Below are positions 46,144 through 54,484 of a stretch of DNA of 64,000 nt, piece by piece (the first letter of the stretch is position 1; the number at the start of each line of letters is the position of its first letter). The notes under the pieces were generated by a model. That model made no database searches and had not been told where the DNA came from. It saw only the letters and a list, made by a program, of their open reading frames with translations. The position numbers were made by a program, and so were the translations under genes. The stretch is from positions 90,321 to 154,320 of the forward strand of contig NZ_JAFEWE010000017.1 in the NCBI RefSeq assembly GCF_017355785.1. The letters are read 5' to 3'. Source of the DNA: Desertivirga arenae (GTDB lineage Bacteria; Bacteroidota; Bacteroidia; Sphingobacteriales; Sphingobacteriaceae).

Positions 46144-46339
46144 ATTTGTTCACACTGTAGTAACATTATTTTCCCATTAATTAATAACCGTGCTCATAAA
46201 CCGCGAGGGAACATTTTTAGTGATGTGAAACAAAAATTAGCCTCTTAGCTTCTGTGAAATACGTTTTACATTAAACAAACTTGATAATAAATACTTAATT
46301 AGTAGTGCTTTCATTTATCTTAGAAACCATTGATATGTT

Positions 46340-46942
46340 ATGTTTTGGTACGAAGACGAGGTTAAGCGTTTAGAAAGGGAACGAATATCTCTTAGCATTT
46401 CTCCGAGAACTGCCTTCTACGGCAGTTCATCAATCCGACTATGGCCTAATTTAAAAGAGGACTTCCAAAATCTTTCGCCTGTTAATCTTGGCTTTGGGGG
46501 GTCCACATTAGCCGCCTGCGTATGGTACTTCGACAGAATTTTCTCATCCTATAACCCTGATTTGATTGTGGTATATGCTGGGGACAATGATCTGGGCGAT
46601 GGCAGACATCCTGAAGAAGTATTTATTTCCTTCAAACAACTCGTTGTTCAGATCCGTAATAAATACGGAACTATTCCAATCTTCTTCGTTTCTATCAAGC
46701 CGAGCATTAGTAGAAGGAATATTACCAATCAAATAAAATATACCAATCACATTATCCACAAGGAGATATTGAAAGATTCTACTCTTCATTATGTTGATAT
46801 TTACCAGGAAATGCTTGATGAAAATGGAGAACCAAACCCCAACTTTTTTGAACCCGATGGCCTACACCTCAATGAAAAAGGATATAGCCTTTGGAAAAAT
46901 ATCATCTCAATAAATGTTAATTATTTCTTCAACCTCATTTAA
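46340..46942 (+). CDS. SGNH/GDSL-family hydrolase
   Basis: The 200-residue protein has the SGNH blocks: GSS around Ser30 (FYGSSSIRLW), glycine block NLGFGGSTL, asparagine block VYAGDNDLGDG and the catalytic DGLHLN near the C-terminus. No signal peptide is seen, so it acts in the cytoplasm. Family members are esterases or deacetylases acting on lipids, acetylated sugars or thioesters; the substrate cannot be read from the sequence. A second hydrolase gene starts 36 bases later, so the two may act together. Confidence 0.88.
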   Translation: MFWYEDEVKRLERERISLSISPRTAFYGSSSIRLWPNLKEDFQNLSPVNLGFGGSTLAACVWYFDRIFSSYNPDLIVVYAGDNDLGDGRHPEEVFISFKQLVVQIRNKYGTIPIFFVSIKPSISRRNITNQIKYTNHIIHKEILKDSTLHYVDIYQEMLDENGEPNPNFFEPDGLHLNEKGYSLWKNIISINVNYFFNLI

Positions 46943-46978
46943 CTCCGGTTCAGGTAAAAAATCCTGATATTTCTGCCT

Positions 46979-47704
46979 ATGCACAGGGAGTATCATAAGT
47001 GGTATAGTCCAAGTCTGAATAGAGATATGGAGTTGCTGATCTTCGGACACGGAGGCACTCCTGTACTTTTCTTCCCTACCCGTTGTGCCCGTTTCTACGA
47101 CTATGAAAATTGGTCAGTACTTGAAGGAGCCAAAGCAAAAATAGAACAGGGGCACTATCGTTTCATTTGCCTTGATAGTATCGATGTAGAAAGCTTCTAC
47201 TGCTATTGGTGCCGGCCCGAGTCCAAAATTCAAAGACACTTACTCTATGAAAAATATATCCTTGAGGAAGTTATCCCATTAGTCAAAAAAGAAAGTTCTG
47301 ATCTCTTTATTTCAGCCGGTTGCAGCATGGGAGCATTCCACGCGGTAAATCTGGCATTTAAGTATCCAAGCCTATTTAGCAAAGTACTGGGAATGAGCGG
47401 TCGTTATGACCTCTGCTATGAAGTGGGCAACTTTAAAAATCTATTTGAAGGCTATTGGGACGAAAGTATCTATTTCAATATGCCTTCGCAATACCTTGCT
47501 AACTTAAGCGACTCAAAATGGATTTCTCAATTGCAACATATGGAGATAATTTTGGCAATGGGTAAAGAGGATTTATTTATGGAGAATAACTTATTGTTAA
47601 GTTCCCTTTTAGCAGAAAGACAAATCAATCACTCCCTCTACCTTTGGGAAGGTGAAGCTCATAAACCCTGGTACTGGCGTCAAATGCTCAGTATCTACTT
47701 TTAA
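46979..47704 (+). CDS. Alpha/beta hydrolase fold esterase
   Basis: The 241-residue protein has an alpha/beta hydrolase core with nucleophile elbow GCSMG (Ser116), a possible acid at Asp198 (AMGKEDLF) and His228 (WEGEAHKPW). The arrangement resembles the putative esterase (EstD-like) family. No signal peptide is visible. It shares a strand and a 36-base gap with the SGNH hydrolase before it, so they are likely one operon. Substrate unknown. Confidence 0.85.
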   Translation: MHREYHKWYSPSLNRDMELLIFGHGGTPVLFFPTRCARFYDYENWSVLEGAKAKIEQGHYRFICLDSIDVESFYCYWCRPESKIQRHLLYEKYILEEVIPLVKKESSDLFISAGCSMGAFHAVNLAFKYPSLFSKVLGMSGRYDLCYEVGNFKNLFEGYWDESIYFNMPSQYLANLSDSKWISQLQHMEIILAMGKEDLFMENNLLLSSLLAERQINHSLYLWEGEAHKPWYWRQMLSIYF

Positions 47705-47719
47705 TAATTGGGTAATAAC

Positions 47720-48019
47720 TTAATACTGCACCTCTGCTGGGACACGATCCAAAACCTCCTTGCATTTTTTCACTATCTCGGCACTTGGTTTGGAGAACTG
47801 AAGTAATATAGTTGCCGCCCATAGATCGCAGTTGTACTTTTCCTCCAGTAAATAATGTAAAAATAACTCTGATCTGTTACTTTCAGGAATAGCGTTAAAT
47901 ATTGCAACTAACGACTTATAGGGTTCAGAGTTCTTGCTGTCGGAACTAAGAGGATGAATACCTAAGAAAAAAGTTTCCTTACAGGTGTAAAGAAATGAAT
48001 CGTTTCTTTTTACGTACAT
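47720..48019 (-). CDS. Small protein of unknown function
   Basis: This 99-residue protein was not recognised. It is predicted soluble and alpha-helical in its second half (SELFLHYLLEEKYNCDLWAA, KPSAEIVKKCKEVLDRVP), with two cysteines in the body and no signal peptide. It faces the esterase gene across a 15-base gap. A perfect -7 element lies just upstream, which supports it as a real gene. Confidence 0.55.
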   Translation of the reverse strand: MYVKRNDSFLYTCKETFFLGIHPLSSDSKNSEPYKSLVAIFNAIPESNRSELFLHYLLEEKYNCDLWAATILLQFSKPSAEIVKKCKEVLDRVPAEVQY

Positions 48020-48037
48020 GATTTAAATCGATGTTTG

Positions 48038-48045
48038 CAAAGGTA
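48038..48045 (-). promoter_or_regulatory. -7 promoter element of the small protein gene
   Basis: On the minus strand TACCTTTG matches TAnnTTTG and lies 19 bases before the ATG at 48019. A matching -33 element was not found, so support is partial. Confidence 0.4.
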
Positions 48046-48236
48046 ACGAGACTATATTAAGAGAATATTAAATTATTTTTATGAGACTTTCAGTTAAAAT
48101 CTAAGAATGTATTTGCAATAATAGACTGCTTAAGAAATGACAAAGGCAACAAAATTCATAAAAAAATAAAAAAATATCAAAGAAACACCCTACTTCATAA
48201 AAAATTACCAATAATCAATTTATACTGTGTAACTTT

Positions 48237-48267
48237 TTTGCGAATATCAAAAAAAGACCTATCTTTA
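48237..48267 (+). promoter_or_regulatory. Bacteroidota-type promoter of a candidate small RNA
   Basis: TTTG at 48237-48240 and TATCTTTA at 48260-48267 (consensus TAnnTTTG, one mismatch) are separated by 19 bases, the usual spacing. No open reading frame follows, but a strong terminator comes about 30 bases further on. Confidence 0.6.
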
Positions 48268-48270
48268 AGA

Positions 48271-48324
48271 CATACTAACTAACCAATTATACCGTATTAC
48301 CCTCGCCAGTAGCGAGGGTTTTTT
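48271..48324 (+). ncRNA. Candidate short noncoding RNA
   Basis: Between the promoter at 48237-48267 and a rho-independent hairpin (CCCTCGC-CAGTA-GCGAGGG, 48300-48318, then TTTTTTATT) lies a short AT-rich leader without an ORF. Transcription would give an RNA of about 50 bases. It may be a regulatory small RNA. A leader of a longer transcript is less likely because the terminator is strong and no gene lies beyond it on this strand. Confidence 0.5.
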
Positions 48325-48770
48325 ATTGTTAAATTTTCAATCTAAATTTTGATTAAACGCCCCTTAGATTCAAATGATCAATGATGCATTGGAGTTCAAT
48401 TAGCTCGATCCTATTTGCTCTTAACTATCAGGGATTTAAAAAGATCTGGATGTCGCGAATTTTAAGTCTTTTCATTTCTAAAGCTGAATGAACCCATCCT
48501 TTCCTTGCAGAAGATAAACCGTTTACAGAATACAGTTGCTTCTTTTTCTTCTTTCAGCCGAATCTCTATATTAACCGCTGGTTAACACCTTCCTATGTAA
48601 AAATACCATTCAACTACCTTTCAGATCCGATTCACATCCGATTCAGCTACGTATAAAACACGTTATTTAAACGAGGTTAAATAACACCTGAATATAAACT
48701 AAAAGTTAAGCATATGAAAATTGGTTAGAAGACTTTCCTTACGAGGTCGGGATTTTCATAAGGCTTAAAC
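48325..48770. other. Gene-free stretch with short repeats
   Basis: No credible coding sequence was found. A direct repeat ATCCGATTCA occurs at 48625-48634 and 48636-48645. Inverted repeats are GTTATTTA/TAAATAAC (48662-48685) and TATGAAAAT/ATTTTCATA (48713-48760). Together with 48020-48236 this makes an unusually long gap for the region. Confidence 0.5.
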
Positions 48771-48806
48771 AAAAAAAGAGCGTCAGGCTGGCACCTGCAC
48801 GCTCTT
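48771..48806 (-). terminator. Terminator after the ECF sigma factor gene
   Basis: On the minus strand AAGAGCGT and ACGCTCTT pair, extended by CAGG/CCTG with a one-base bulge, and are followed by six or seven T. It lies about 30 bases after the sigma factor stop. Confidence 0.85.
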
Positions 48807-48835
48807 AAGTATGATGAGTTTAGAAAAGGGGCTAA

Positions 48836-49375
48836 TTAATCAAGCTCTGCATATACTGGCTTTCTTAAGCCATTGTCATATGGTTTTAAGCTCTTTTTAA
48901 GAAGCTTACGAGCTACGTGAATCCTTGTTTTTACTGTTCCAATAGGGATTGCCAAATGATCTGCTATTTCATGATATTTGAATCCTTCAAAGTACATACT
49001 AAATGGAACAAAATACTCTTCAGGAAGTTTGCCCAAAGCTAATTTTATATCATCCATTATAAATTTAGACTCTCCTTGATTCTTGGTTGAACTAAAAACC
49101 AGGTTCGCTGAAGATATTTCGTCTGATTTAGTTACAAAGGAACTAATTTTTACAAAGCGGCGGTAGTTATTTATGAAAGTATTTTTCATAATTGTATACA
49201 ACCAACCTTTAAGATTTGTGCCTTCTTTAAATTTATTATAATAAGTAATAGCTTTTAAAAGAGTATCCTGAACTAAGTCGTTAGCGTCATCCGCATCGTG
49301 AGTAAAATGTAATGCATACATTCTTAACGAACTTGCCTGGCGCATCACCATGGTGTTGAATTCTATCTTAGTCAT
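48836..49375 (-). CDS. RNA polymerase ECF sigma factor
   Basis: The 179-residue protein has sigma region 2 at about 15-75 (ASSLRMYALHFTHDADDAND, LVQDTLLKAI, LKGWLYTIMKNTFINNYRR) and region 4 at about 115-165 (LPEEYFVPFSMYFEGFKYHE, IAIPIGTVKTRIHVARKLLK read in part). Unlike the FecI-type factor at 19652 it has no adjacent FecR gene or SusC, which suggests a general or envelope-stress-type ECF factor. A clear terminator follows its stop. Confidence 0.92.
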   Translation of the reverse strand: MTKIEFNTMVMRQASSLRMYALHFTHDADDANDLVQDTLLKAITYYNKFKEGTNLKGWLYTIMKNTFINNYRRFVKISSFVTKSDEISSANLVFSSTKNQGESKFIMDDIKLALGKLPEEYFVPFSMYFEGFKYHEIADHLAIPIGTVKTRIHVARKLLKKSLKPYDNGLRKPVYAELD

Positions 49376-49540
49376 ACTTTGAGGTCTTAAGGGTGATTGT
49401 TAATAATTTATCTTAAGCTGAATGTTTTTCTTTTAAACAAACTTGCTAGGATTATTACAACAACTGTGCTAAACCTCTCTGCTCCTATAAAAGGATCCTT
49501 GCCATAAGGAAGAATTAACAAAAATTTAAAACAATTTGCA

Positions 49541-50557
49541 TTAAATTACATTCACTTCCCGCTCTAAAAGTACTCCAAATTTATCTTTAACATCTAATAT
49601 TATCTTTTCGGAAATATCATAAATGTCTAAACCTGAGGCATTTCCATAGTTAACAAGAACTAATGCCTGATTTTTCCATGTACCTGCCTGACCAATTTTT
49701 TTTCCTTTCCATCCACATTGTTCAATTAACCATCCTGCAGCTAACTTAACTGTATTGTTTGGTAGACAGTAATGAACAGTGTCTGGAAAAACAGACTGTA
49801 TTCTCTCAAATGTGTCCTTAGAAACTACAGGATTCTTAAAAAAGCTACCTGCGTTTCCAATGGTTGAGGGGTCTGGAAGTTTACTAACTCTTATAGCAGA
49901 AACAACAGTTGAAATGTCTTTAATGGTTGGTGCTTCAATTTCCCGGTTTTGCAATTCTGCAGCAATTGCTCCATATGTGATATTTAAGGAGGGCTTCTTT
50001 GATAACTTATAAGTAACAGCAGTAATGATCACCTTTCCTTTCAACTCCTTTTTGAAAATACTGTCACGATAGTCGAACTTACAGTCTGTATTACTGAAAG
50101 ATAAAATCGCACCTGTTTCTATCATGTAAGCTCTGCAACTAAAAAACACATCTTTTAATTCTACTCCATAAGCACCAATGTTCTGTACGGGTGAGGCGCC
50201 CACAGAACCAGGTATCAGACTGAGATTTTCCATTCCTGCAAAATCTCTGTCTACACAATAGTTAACCAGGTTATTCCAAACCTCTCCCCCGCCTGCAGTC
50301 ACATAAACATCATCACCATCCTCAATTTGAGTGATCCCTTTAATATTTACCCTTATTACTAAACCATCGAAATCCTGGGTAAACAGCATATTGCTCCCAC
50401 CTCCAACAATCAGCCTTTCAGTTGACATCCATTTTGGATCAGAAAATAAATTGATGAGATCGTCTTCCTTATTAATATCTGCAAACCATCGGGCTTTTGC
50501 TTCTACCCCAAAGGTGTTGAAATTCTTGAGTGAAATGTTTTCTAAAATCTCAGGCAT
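49541..50557 (-). CDS. murB: UDP-N-acetylenolpyruvoylglucosamine reductase
   Basis: The 338-residue protein has the MurB motifs: FAD-binding VGGGSNMLF and PGSVGASPVQNIGAYGVEL, the catalytic serine stretch IGNAGSFFKNPVV and the final glutamate (VLLEREVNV). It reduces UDP-GlcNAc-enolpyruvate to UDP-MurNAc in the cytoplasm, an early peptidoglycan step. It is longer than many Gram-positive MurB proteins and matches the E. coli-like (type I) length. It is divergent from the TetR gene at 50654 with a 96-base gap. Confidence 0.97.
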   Translation of the reverse strand: MPEILENISLKNFNTFGVEAKARWFADINKEDDLINLFSDPKWMSTERLIVGGGSNMLFTQDFDGLVIRVNIKGITQIEDGDDVYVTAGGGEVWNNLVNYCVDRDFAGMENLSLIPGSVGASPVQNIGAYGVELKDVFFSCRAYMIETGAILSFSNTDCKFDYRDSIFKKELKGKVIITAVTYKLSKKPSLNITYGAIAAELQNREIEAPTIKDISTVVSAIRVSKLPDPSTIGNAGSFFKNPVVSKDTFERIQSVFPDTVHYCLPNNTVKLAAGWLIEQCGWKGKKIGQAGTWKNQALVLVNYGNASGLDIYDISEKIILDVKDKFGVLLEREVNVI

Positions 50558-50653
50558 AGTGATGGAATTTTCAAATTGCGAAGGTCGCAGTTTAATTTGA
50601 TTTATACTTACAGCATTAACATAATACTAACATAATTGCTATTTTTGAACCTA

Positions 50654-51238
50654 ATGGAAAATCAGGACAGAAAAAGAGAGGTAATAATTGAAGCTGCCAT
50701 TAAACGTTTCGCCCACTTCGGTTTAGCAAAAACCACAATGACTGAGATTGCTTCTGACCTTTCCCTTTCAAAAGCTCTATTATATTATTACTTCCCGGAT
50801 AAGATAAACCTATATGCTGCTGTTCTTGATCATTTAGTCAAATTAATAGGTGAGGAAATTCGACTCGGTTTAAGTCTAATTGATAATAGTGTTGAAGCTC
50901 TAAATTTCTATCTGTCCCAACGCCATGACTTTTTAAAAAAATATGCCAACGTATTTGAATCTGTAAGAACCACAGAAATACCACAACAACTGATAGAAGT
51001 GCTTGAAAAAGCCAAACAAACAGAAATAGAACAAATTTCACTTGCAGTTCAAAAACAACAAGGTTTGTCAATTGAAGCGCCTGAAGCAGCGACCCTTTTG
51101 TTTGATGCCTTTATTGGTATGAGAATACCTGTTTTTCACAGCAAGAAAACATTTCAACTTGATCCGGAAGTTTTTGAGACTTTACTTGAAAGGCAGAAGA
51201 AATTAGGTGCTATTTTTCTGAAGGGCTTAAGCTTATAA
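50654..51238 (+). CDS. TetR-family transcriptional regulator (first of a tandem pair)
   Basis: From the ATG at 50654 the protein has 194 residues; the six codons before it start with TTG and are unlikely. The TetR HTH lies at about 5-50 (REVIIEAAIKRFAHFGLAKT and ALLYYYFPDKINLYAAV), followed by a variable ligand-binding helical part. Its HTH closely resembles that of the next gene. It precedes the efflux operon and may repress it or respond to its substrate. Confidence 0.88.
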   Translation: MENQDRKREVIIEAAIKRFAHFGLAKTTMTEIASDLSLSKALLYYYFPDKINLYAAVLDHLVKLIGEEIRLGLSLIDNSVEALNFYLSQRHDFLKKYANVFESVRTTEIPQQLIEVLEKAKQTEIEQISLAVQKQQGLSIEAPEAATLLFDAFIGMRIPVFHSKKTFQLDPEVFETLLERQKKLGAIFLKGLSL

Positions 51239-51323
51239 GCTCATAATCTAATCCTGCCTTATCATACCTCCCGTCATTCTCGTGTAATCTTAACCTCTTC
51301 TTAACTGCAAAGATTCAAAACTC

Positions 51324-51354
51324 TTGCAGGACGCTTTGTTTGTCCGTATATTTG
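51324..51354 (+). promoter_or_regulatory. Promoter of the second TetR gene / efflux operon
   Basis: TATATTTG (51347-51354) is a perfect -7 element, and CTTG at 51323-51326 (three of four) lies 20 bases upstream. It heads the run of five plus-strand genes from 51403 to 57661 and overlaps inverted repeats. Confidence 0.7.
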
Positions 51355-51389
51355 ACTAATTAATTCAAAAAGTCAAAAGGTTAATTAGT
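51351..51389. promoter_or_regulatory. Nested inverted repeats, probable TetR operator
   Basis: TTTGACT (51351-51357) pairs with AGTCAAA (51371-51377), and ACTAATTAA (51355-51363) pairs with TTAATTAGT (51381-51389), both perfect. They overlap the -7 element and the predicted start site, just before the GTG of the TetR gene, as expected for autoregulation. Confidence 0.65.
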
Positions 51390-51402
51390 AGAAAGGTTAA
51401 AA

Positions 51403-52011
51403 GTGATAGAGGCAGCAGATAAAAAACGTGAGCAAATACTCGACAAAGCACTGACAAGATTTGCTCATTTCGGTATCAATAAGACAACGATGAATGAAAT
51501 TGCAGATGATCTGGCTATTTCCAAGCCATCCTTATACTATTACTTTCCGGATAAGATCAGTCTTGCAGTAGCTGTAGCTGGAAAGATCTTCGATGAATTT
51601 TTCCGTAGGCTCAATAGCATTAAGGAAAATGCAGGAAGCACAAAGAATGCGCTGTTCGCCATTATTGAATTACGCAAAGAGTACTTTGAGAAATACTACA
51701 TGCTTCATCTTACTGAATCAACTACTGAGTTGAATATCAACAACGAGTCTTTCAGAAAGCTGATGGAAGAAAGCCGGGAGAAAGAAAAAACATCTATACA
51801 GGAAGTATTTACAAAAGACGAATCGCTCAGCCAGTTCCCAGCTGAACCTATTGCTGATCTATATCTGGATTCAATCATGGGATTAGGTATGTTCTTAATG
51901 GCTAAACAAACGAAACAACTACTTCCTGAAACCAAAGGACTGGAAGAAGTTATTGCTAAGCAAAAAGCATTGACGGAAATATTTCTTGATGGACTAGCAA
52001 ATAGAGCTTAA
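51403..52011 (+). CDS. TetR-family transcriptional regulator (second of a tandem pair)
   Basis: The 202-residue protein probably starts at the GTG at 51403; no in-frame ATG occurs before residue 30, which is inside the HTH. The TetR HTH is at about 7-55 (EQILDKALTRFAHFGINKT, SLYYYFPDKISLAVAVA). The similarity to the preceding regulator suggests tandem duplication. It lies 14 bases before the TolC gene, so it is the first gene of the efflux operon and likely its repressor. Confidence 0.9.
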   Translation: MIEAADKKREQILDKALTRFAHFGINKTTMNEIADDLAISKPSLYYYFPDKISLAVAVAGKIFDEFFRRLNSIKENAGSTKNALFAIIELRKEYFEKYYMLHLTESTTELNINNESFRKLMEESREKEKTSIQEVFTKDESLSQFPAEPIADLYLDSIMGLGMFLMAKQTKQLLPETKGLEEVIAKQKALTEIFLDGLANRA

Positions 52012-52025
52012 TAAAGAGGATTATA

Positions 52026-53390
52026 ATGAGAAAGATAAAAAATAGATTGAATAAATTCCTGGTTGTCGTAATAACTCTCCTTAGCACCGGGACTGCTCTT
52101 GCACAGCCTGTAGAACTTACATTAAAAGAAGCTTTAAATTATGCGCTGCAAAATAATGCTGCAGTAAAAAAAGCGCGTCTTGATATAGAAGGAGGAAGAT
52201 ATAAAACTGACGAGATCAGAGCGCAGGCTCTTCCACAGTTGAATGGAAGCGCTGGCTTAACTGATAACTTAATAATTCAGAAAAATGCTATTCCTAATAT
52301 CTTTCAGGGGAAGCCCGATGAGACTATTCTCGTTGCTTTCGGCCAAAAGTGGAATGCTAACGCAGCATTACAATTTAGTCAGCAACTTTTCAACCAATCT
52401 GTATTTACAGGACTTAGGGCGGCAAAAGCGGGAGAAGCGTTCTACAATCTTAATGCAGAAATCAGCGAAGAAACACTTTTACAAAATGTCACTTCTGCTT
52501 ACTATCAGATATTGATTACACGGGAAAACCTTGCAGTTATAGATAGTAATATTAATTCATTAGGCAGAGTTGAGAAGACCGTATCAACTCAATTTAAAAA
52601 TGGCTTGGCGAGAAAAATTGACTTAGACCGAGTAAGGGTTAATCTTACTAATCTGAAAAACCAACGGCAACAAGTAAAAAACGCTGTGACACTAGCAGAG
52701 AATGCGCTTAAATATAATATAGGAATGCCTATAGCTGCAGCGATTAACATACCAGCTGCAGCTTTATCTCAAATCAAGACGGATGCTAGCTTACTTTCAG
52801 CATCTCTTAACCTAAACCAACTGAAGGAATACCAGTTGGCAAAGAAACAGGAAGAATTGCTTGGCTATCAAAAGAAGGCATATCAGGCAGAGTACTTTCC
52901 CTCGCTATCATTAACAAGCAGCTATCTCTATAATGGACTTAGCAATAAGTTTGATTTCCTGAAAGGAAATTCGAGTGTTCAATGGGTAGATGCTGCAACG
53001 GTGGGACTAAGTTTAAGAATCCCAATCTTTGATGGCAATGCTCGTAAATCGCGGGTAAAACAAGCTGAAGTTGATATACAGCAAGCTAAAGAAGATACTA
53101 AAAATGCTGAAAACGCTTTAAACCTCAGCTTTGAAAATGCAAAGCTGCAAATAGAAAATAGCATAAACACTATTAATTCTCAGCAAGAGAACGTGAATCT
53201 GGCAGAAGAGGTTTTAAAAAGTACCCAGAACAATTATAAAAATGGACTGGCAACTCTTACGGACTTGCTTGATGCTGAGAATTCTTTAACAGAAGCAAAG
53301 AACAGTTACAACCAGGCTCTACTAAATTATCGCCTCGCAGAGGTACAATTGATCAAATCGAACGGAAATATAAAATCATTATTGAACTAA
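52026..53390 (+). CDS. TolC-family outer membrane efflux protein
   Basis: The 454-residue protein has a signal peptide (about 1-27, ending ALAQPVE). Two repeats of the outer-membrane efflux protein fold, rich in long helices, follow (EALNYALQNNAAVKKARLDI; GLATLTDLLDAENSLTEAKN). It forms the exit duct in the outer membrane for the adaptor and RND pump encoded next. It starts 14 bases after the TetR gene and ends seven bases before the adaptor gene. Confidence 0.94.
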   Translation: MRKIKNRLNKFLVVVITLLSTGTALAQPVELTLKEALNYALQNNAAVKKARLDIEGGRYKTDEIRAQALPQLNGSAGLTDNLIIQKNAIPNIFQGKPDETILVAFGQKWNANAALQFSQQLFNQSVFTGLRAAKAGEAFYNLNAEISEETLLQNVTSAYYQILITRENLAVIDSNINSLGRVEKTVSTQFKNGLARKIDLDRVRVNLTNLKNQRQQVKNAVTLAENALKYNIGMPIAAAINIPAAALSQIKTDASLLSASLNLNQLKEYQLAKKQEELLGYQKKAYQAEYFPSLSLTSSYLYNGLSNKFDFLKGNSSVQWVDAATVGLSLRIPIFDGNARKSRVKQAEVDIQQAKEDTKNAENALNLSFENAKLQIENSINTINSQQENVNLAEEVLKSTQNNYKNGLATLTDLLDAENSLTEAKNSYNQALLNYRLAEVQLIKSNGNIKSLLN

Positions 53391-53397
53391 TATAAAG

Positions 53398-54462
53398 ATG
53401 AATAAGAAGGGTATAATAACAGTTTTATCAGTAATTGCAGTCCTATTCCTGATTGGATGGGTACTGCAAAACAATAAGAAAAAGAATGCTGAAACTACAG
53501 CTGTTGTAGCATCGGGAAATTCTGGTGCAGTAACGGTTAAAACAGAAAAAGTAACCAGAACAGATATAAACCTCGACTTTAGTTCAAACGGAACATTTGC
53601 TGCTAATCAAGACTTGACCTTGTCGGCCGAGAACTCAGGGAGAGTTACAAAAGTATTGGTTGATGAAGGGGCACGAGTAAGTAAAGGACAGATCGTTGCC
53701 AGAATAGATAATGAACTGTTGAGCGTAGATGTAGAAACAGCTCAGGCAAGTTACCAGAATGCACTTCGTGATCTTGAAAGATACGAGAGTTCGTTTAAAA
53801 CAGGAGGGGTTACTCAACAACAGCTGGATAATGCAAGATTAAATGTTCGCACACTTCAGGCCAGGGTTCAGGCGGCCGCTAGAAAATCAAGTGATGCAAA
53901 CATTAAAGCTCCAATTTCGGGAATTGTAAATAAACGTTTCATAGAACAAGGTTCTTATGTAAATCCTGGGGCACAATTATTCGAGATCGTGGATGTAAAT
54001 AAGCTGAAATTAAAAGTAACGGCTAATGAAACTCAGGTAGTGAACCTGAAACTTGGCGATAGAGTAATCATAAAATCCTCTGTATTCCCACAAAGTTCCT
54101 TTAATGGCAAAGTTAGCTTCATTGCTCCAAAGGCGGATAATAGTCTAAACTTTCCTATAGAGGTTGAAGTTGCTAACACCACAGGTGGACAACTTAAAGC
54201 AGGAATGTATGGTACCGCTGTGTTTGACTTCCCTCAACAAGCTCCAGCCCTTACAGTTCCAAGAACCGCTTTTGTTGGTAGTGTTAACAGCAACAAAGTT
54301 TACGTGCTTAAAAATAACAAGGCCGAAGAGCGCGAGGTAACAGCCGGACGAATTTTGGGAGAGCGGGTTGAAATCTTTGCCGGACTAAAGGACGGTGAAA
54401 CGGTAATAACCAGTGGCCAAATCAACCTGGTTAACGGCGCTGAAGTGCAGGCAATAAAATAA
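53398..54462 (+). CDS. RND efflux periplasmic adaptor subunit
   Basis: The 354-residue protein has an N-terminal membrane anchor (about 5-25). The lipoyl-like half-motif AENSGRVTKVLVDEGARVSKG is met again after the helical hairpin (IKAPISGIVNKRFIEQG). A beta-barrel and a membrane-proximal domain at the C-terminus follow (EVTAGRILGERVEIFAGLKD). It links the RND pump to the TolC duct. It is close to the AcrA/MexA family; substrates are unknown. Confidence 0.94.
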   Translation: MNKKGIITVLSVIAVLFLIGWVLQNNKKKNAETTAVVASGNSGAVTVKTEKVTRTDINLDFSSNGTFAANQDLTLSAENSGRVTKVLVDEGARVSKGQIVARIDNELLSVDVETAQASYQNALRDLERYESSFKTGGVTQQQLDNARLNVRTLQARVQAAARKSSDANIKAPISGIVNKRFIEQGSYVNPGAQLFEIVDVNKLKLKVTANETQVVNLKLGDRVIIKSSVFPQSSFNGKVSFIAPKADNSLNFPIEVEVANTTGGQLKAGMYGTAVFDFPQQAPALTVPRTAFVGSVNSNKVYVLKNNKAEEREVTAGRILGERVEIFAGLKDGETVITSGQINLVNGAEVQAIK

Positions 54463-54484
54463 TCTACATCTTAAATCAATAAAG

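Noticed and set aside
50640..50647. TATTTTTG as promoter of the first TetR gene
   Set aside because: It matches the -7 motif but no -33 element is present at the right spacing, and it would start transcription almost at the ATG.
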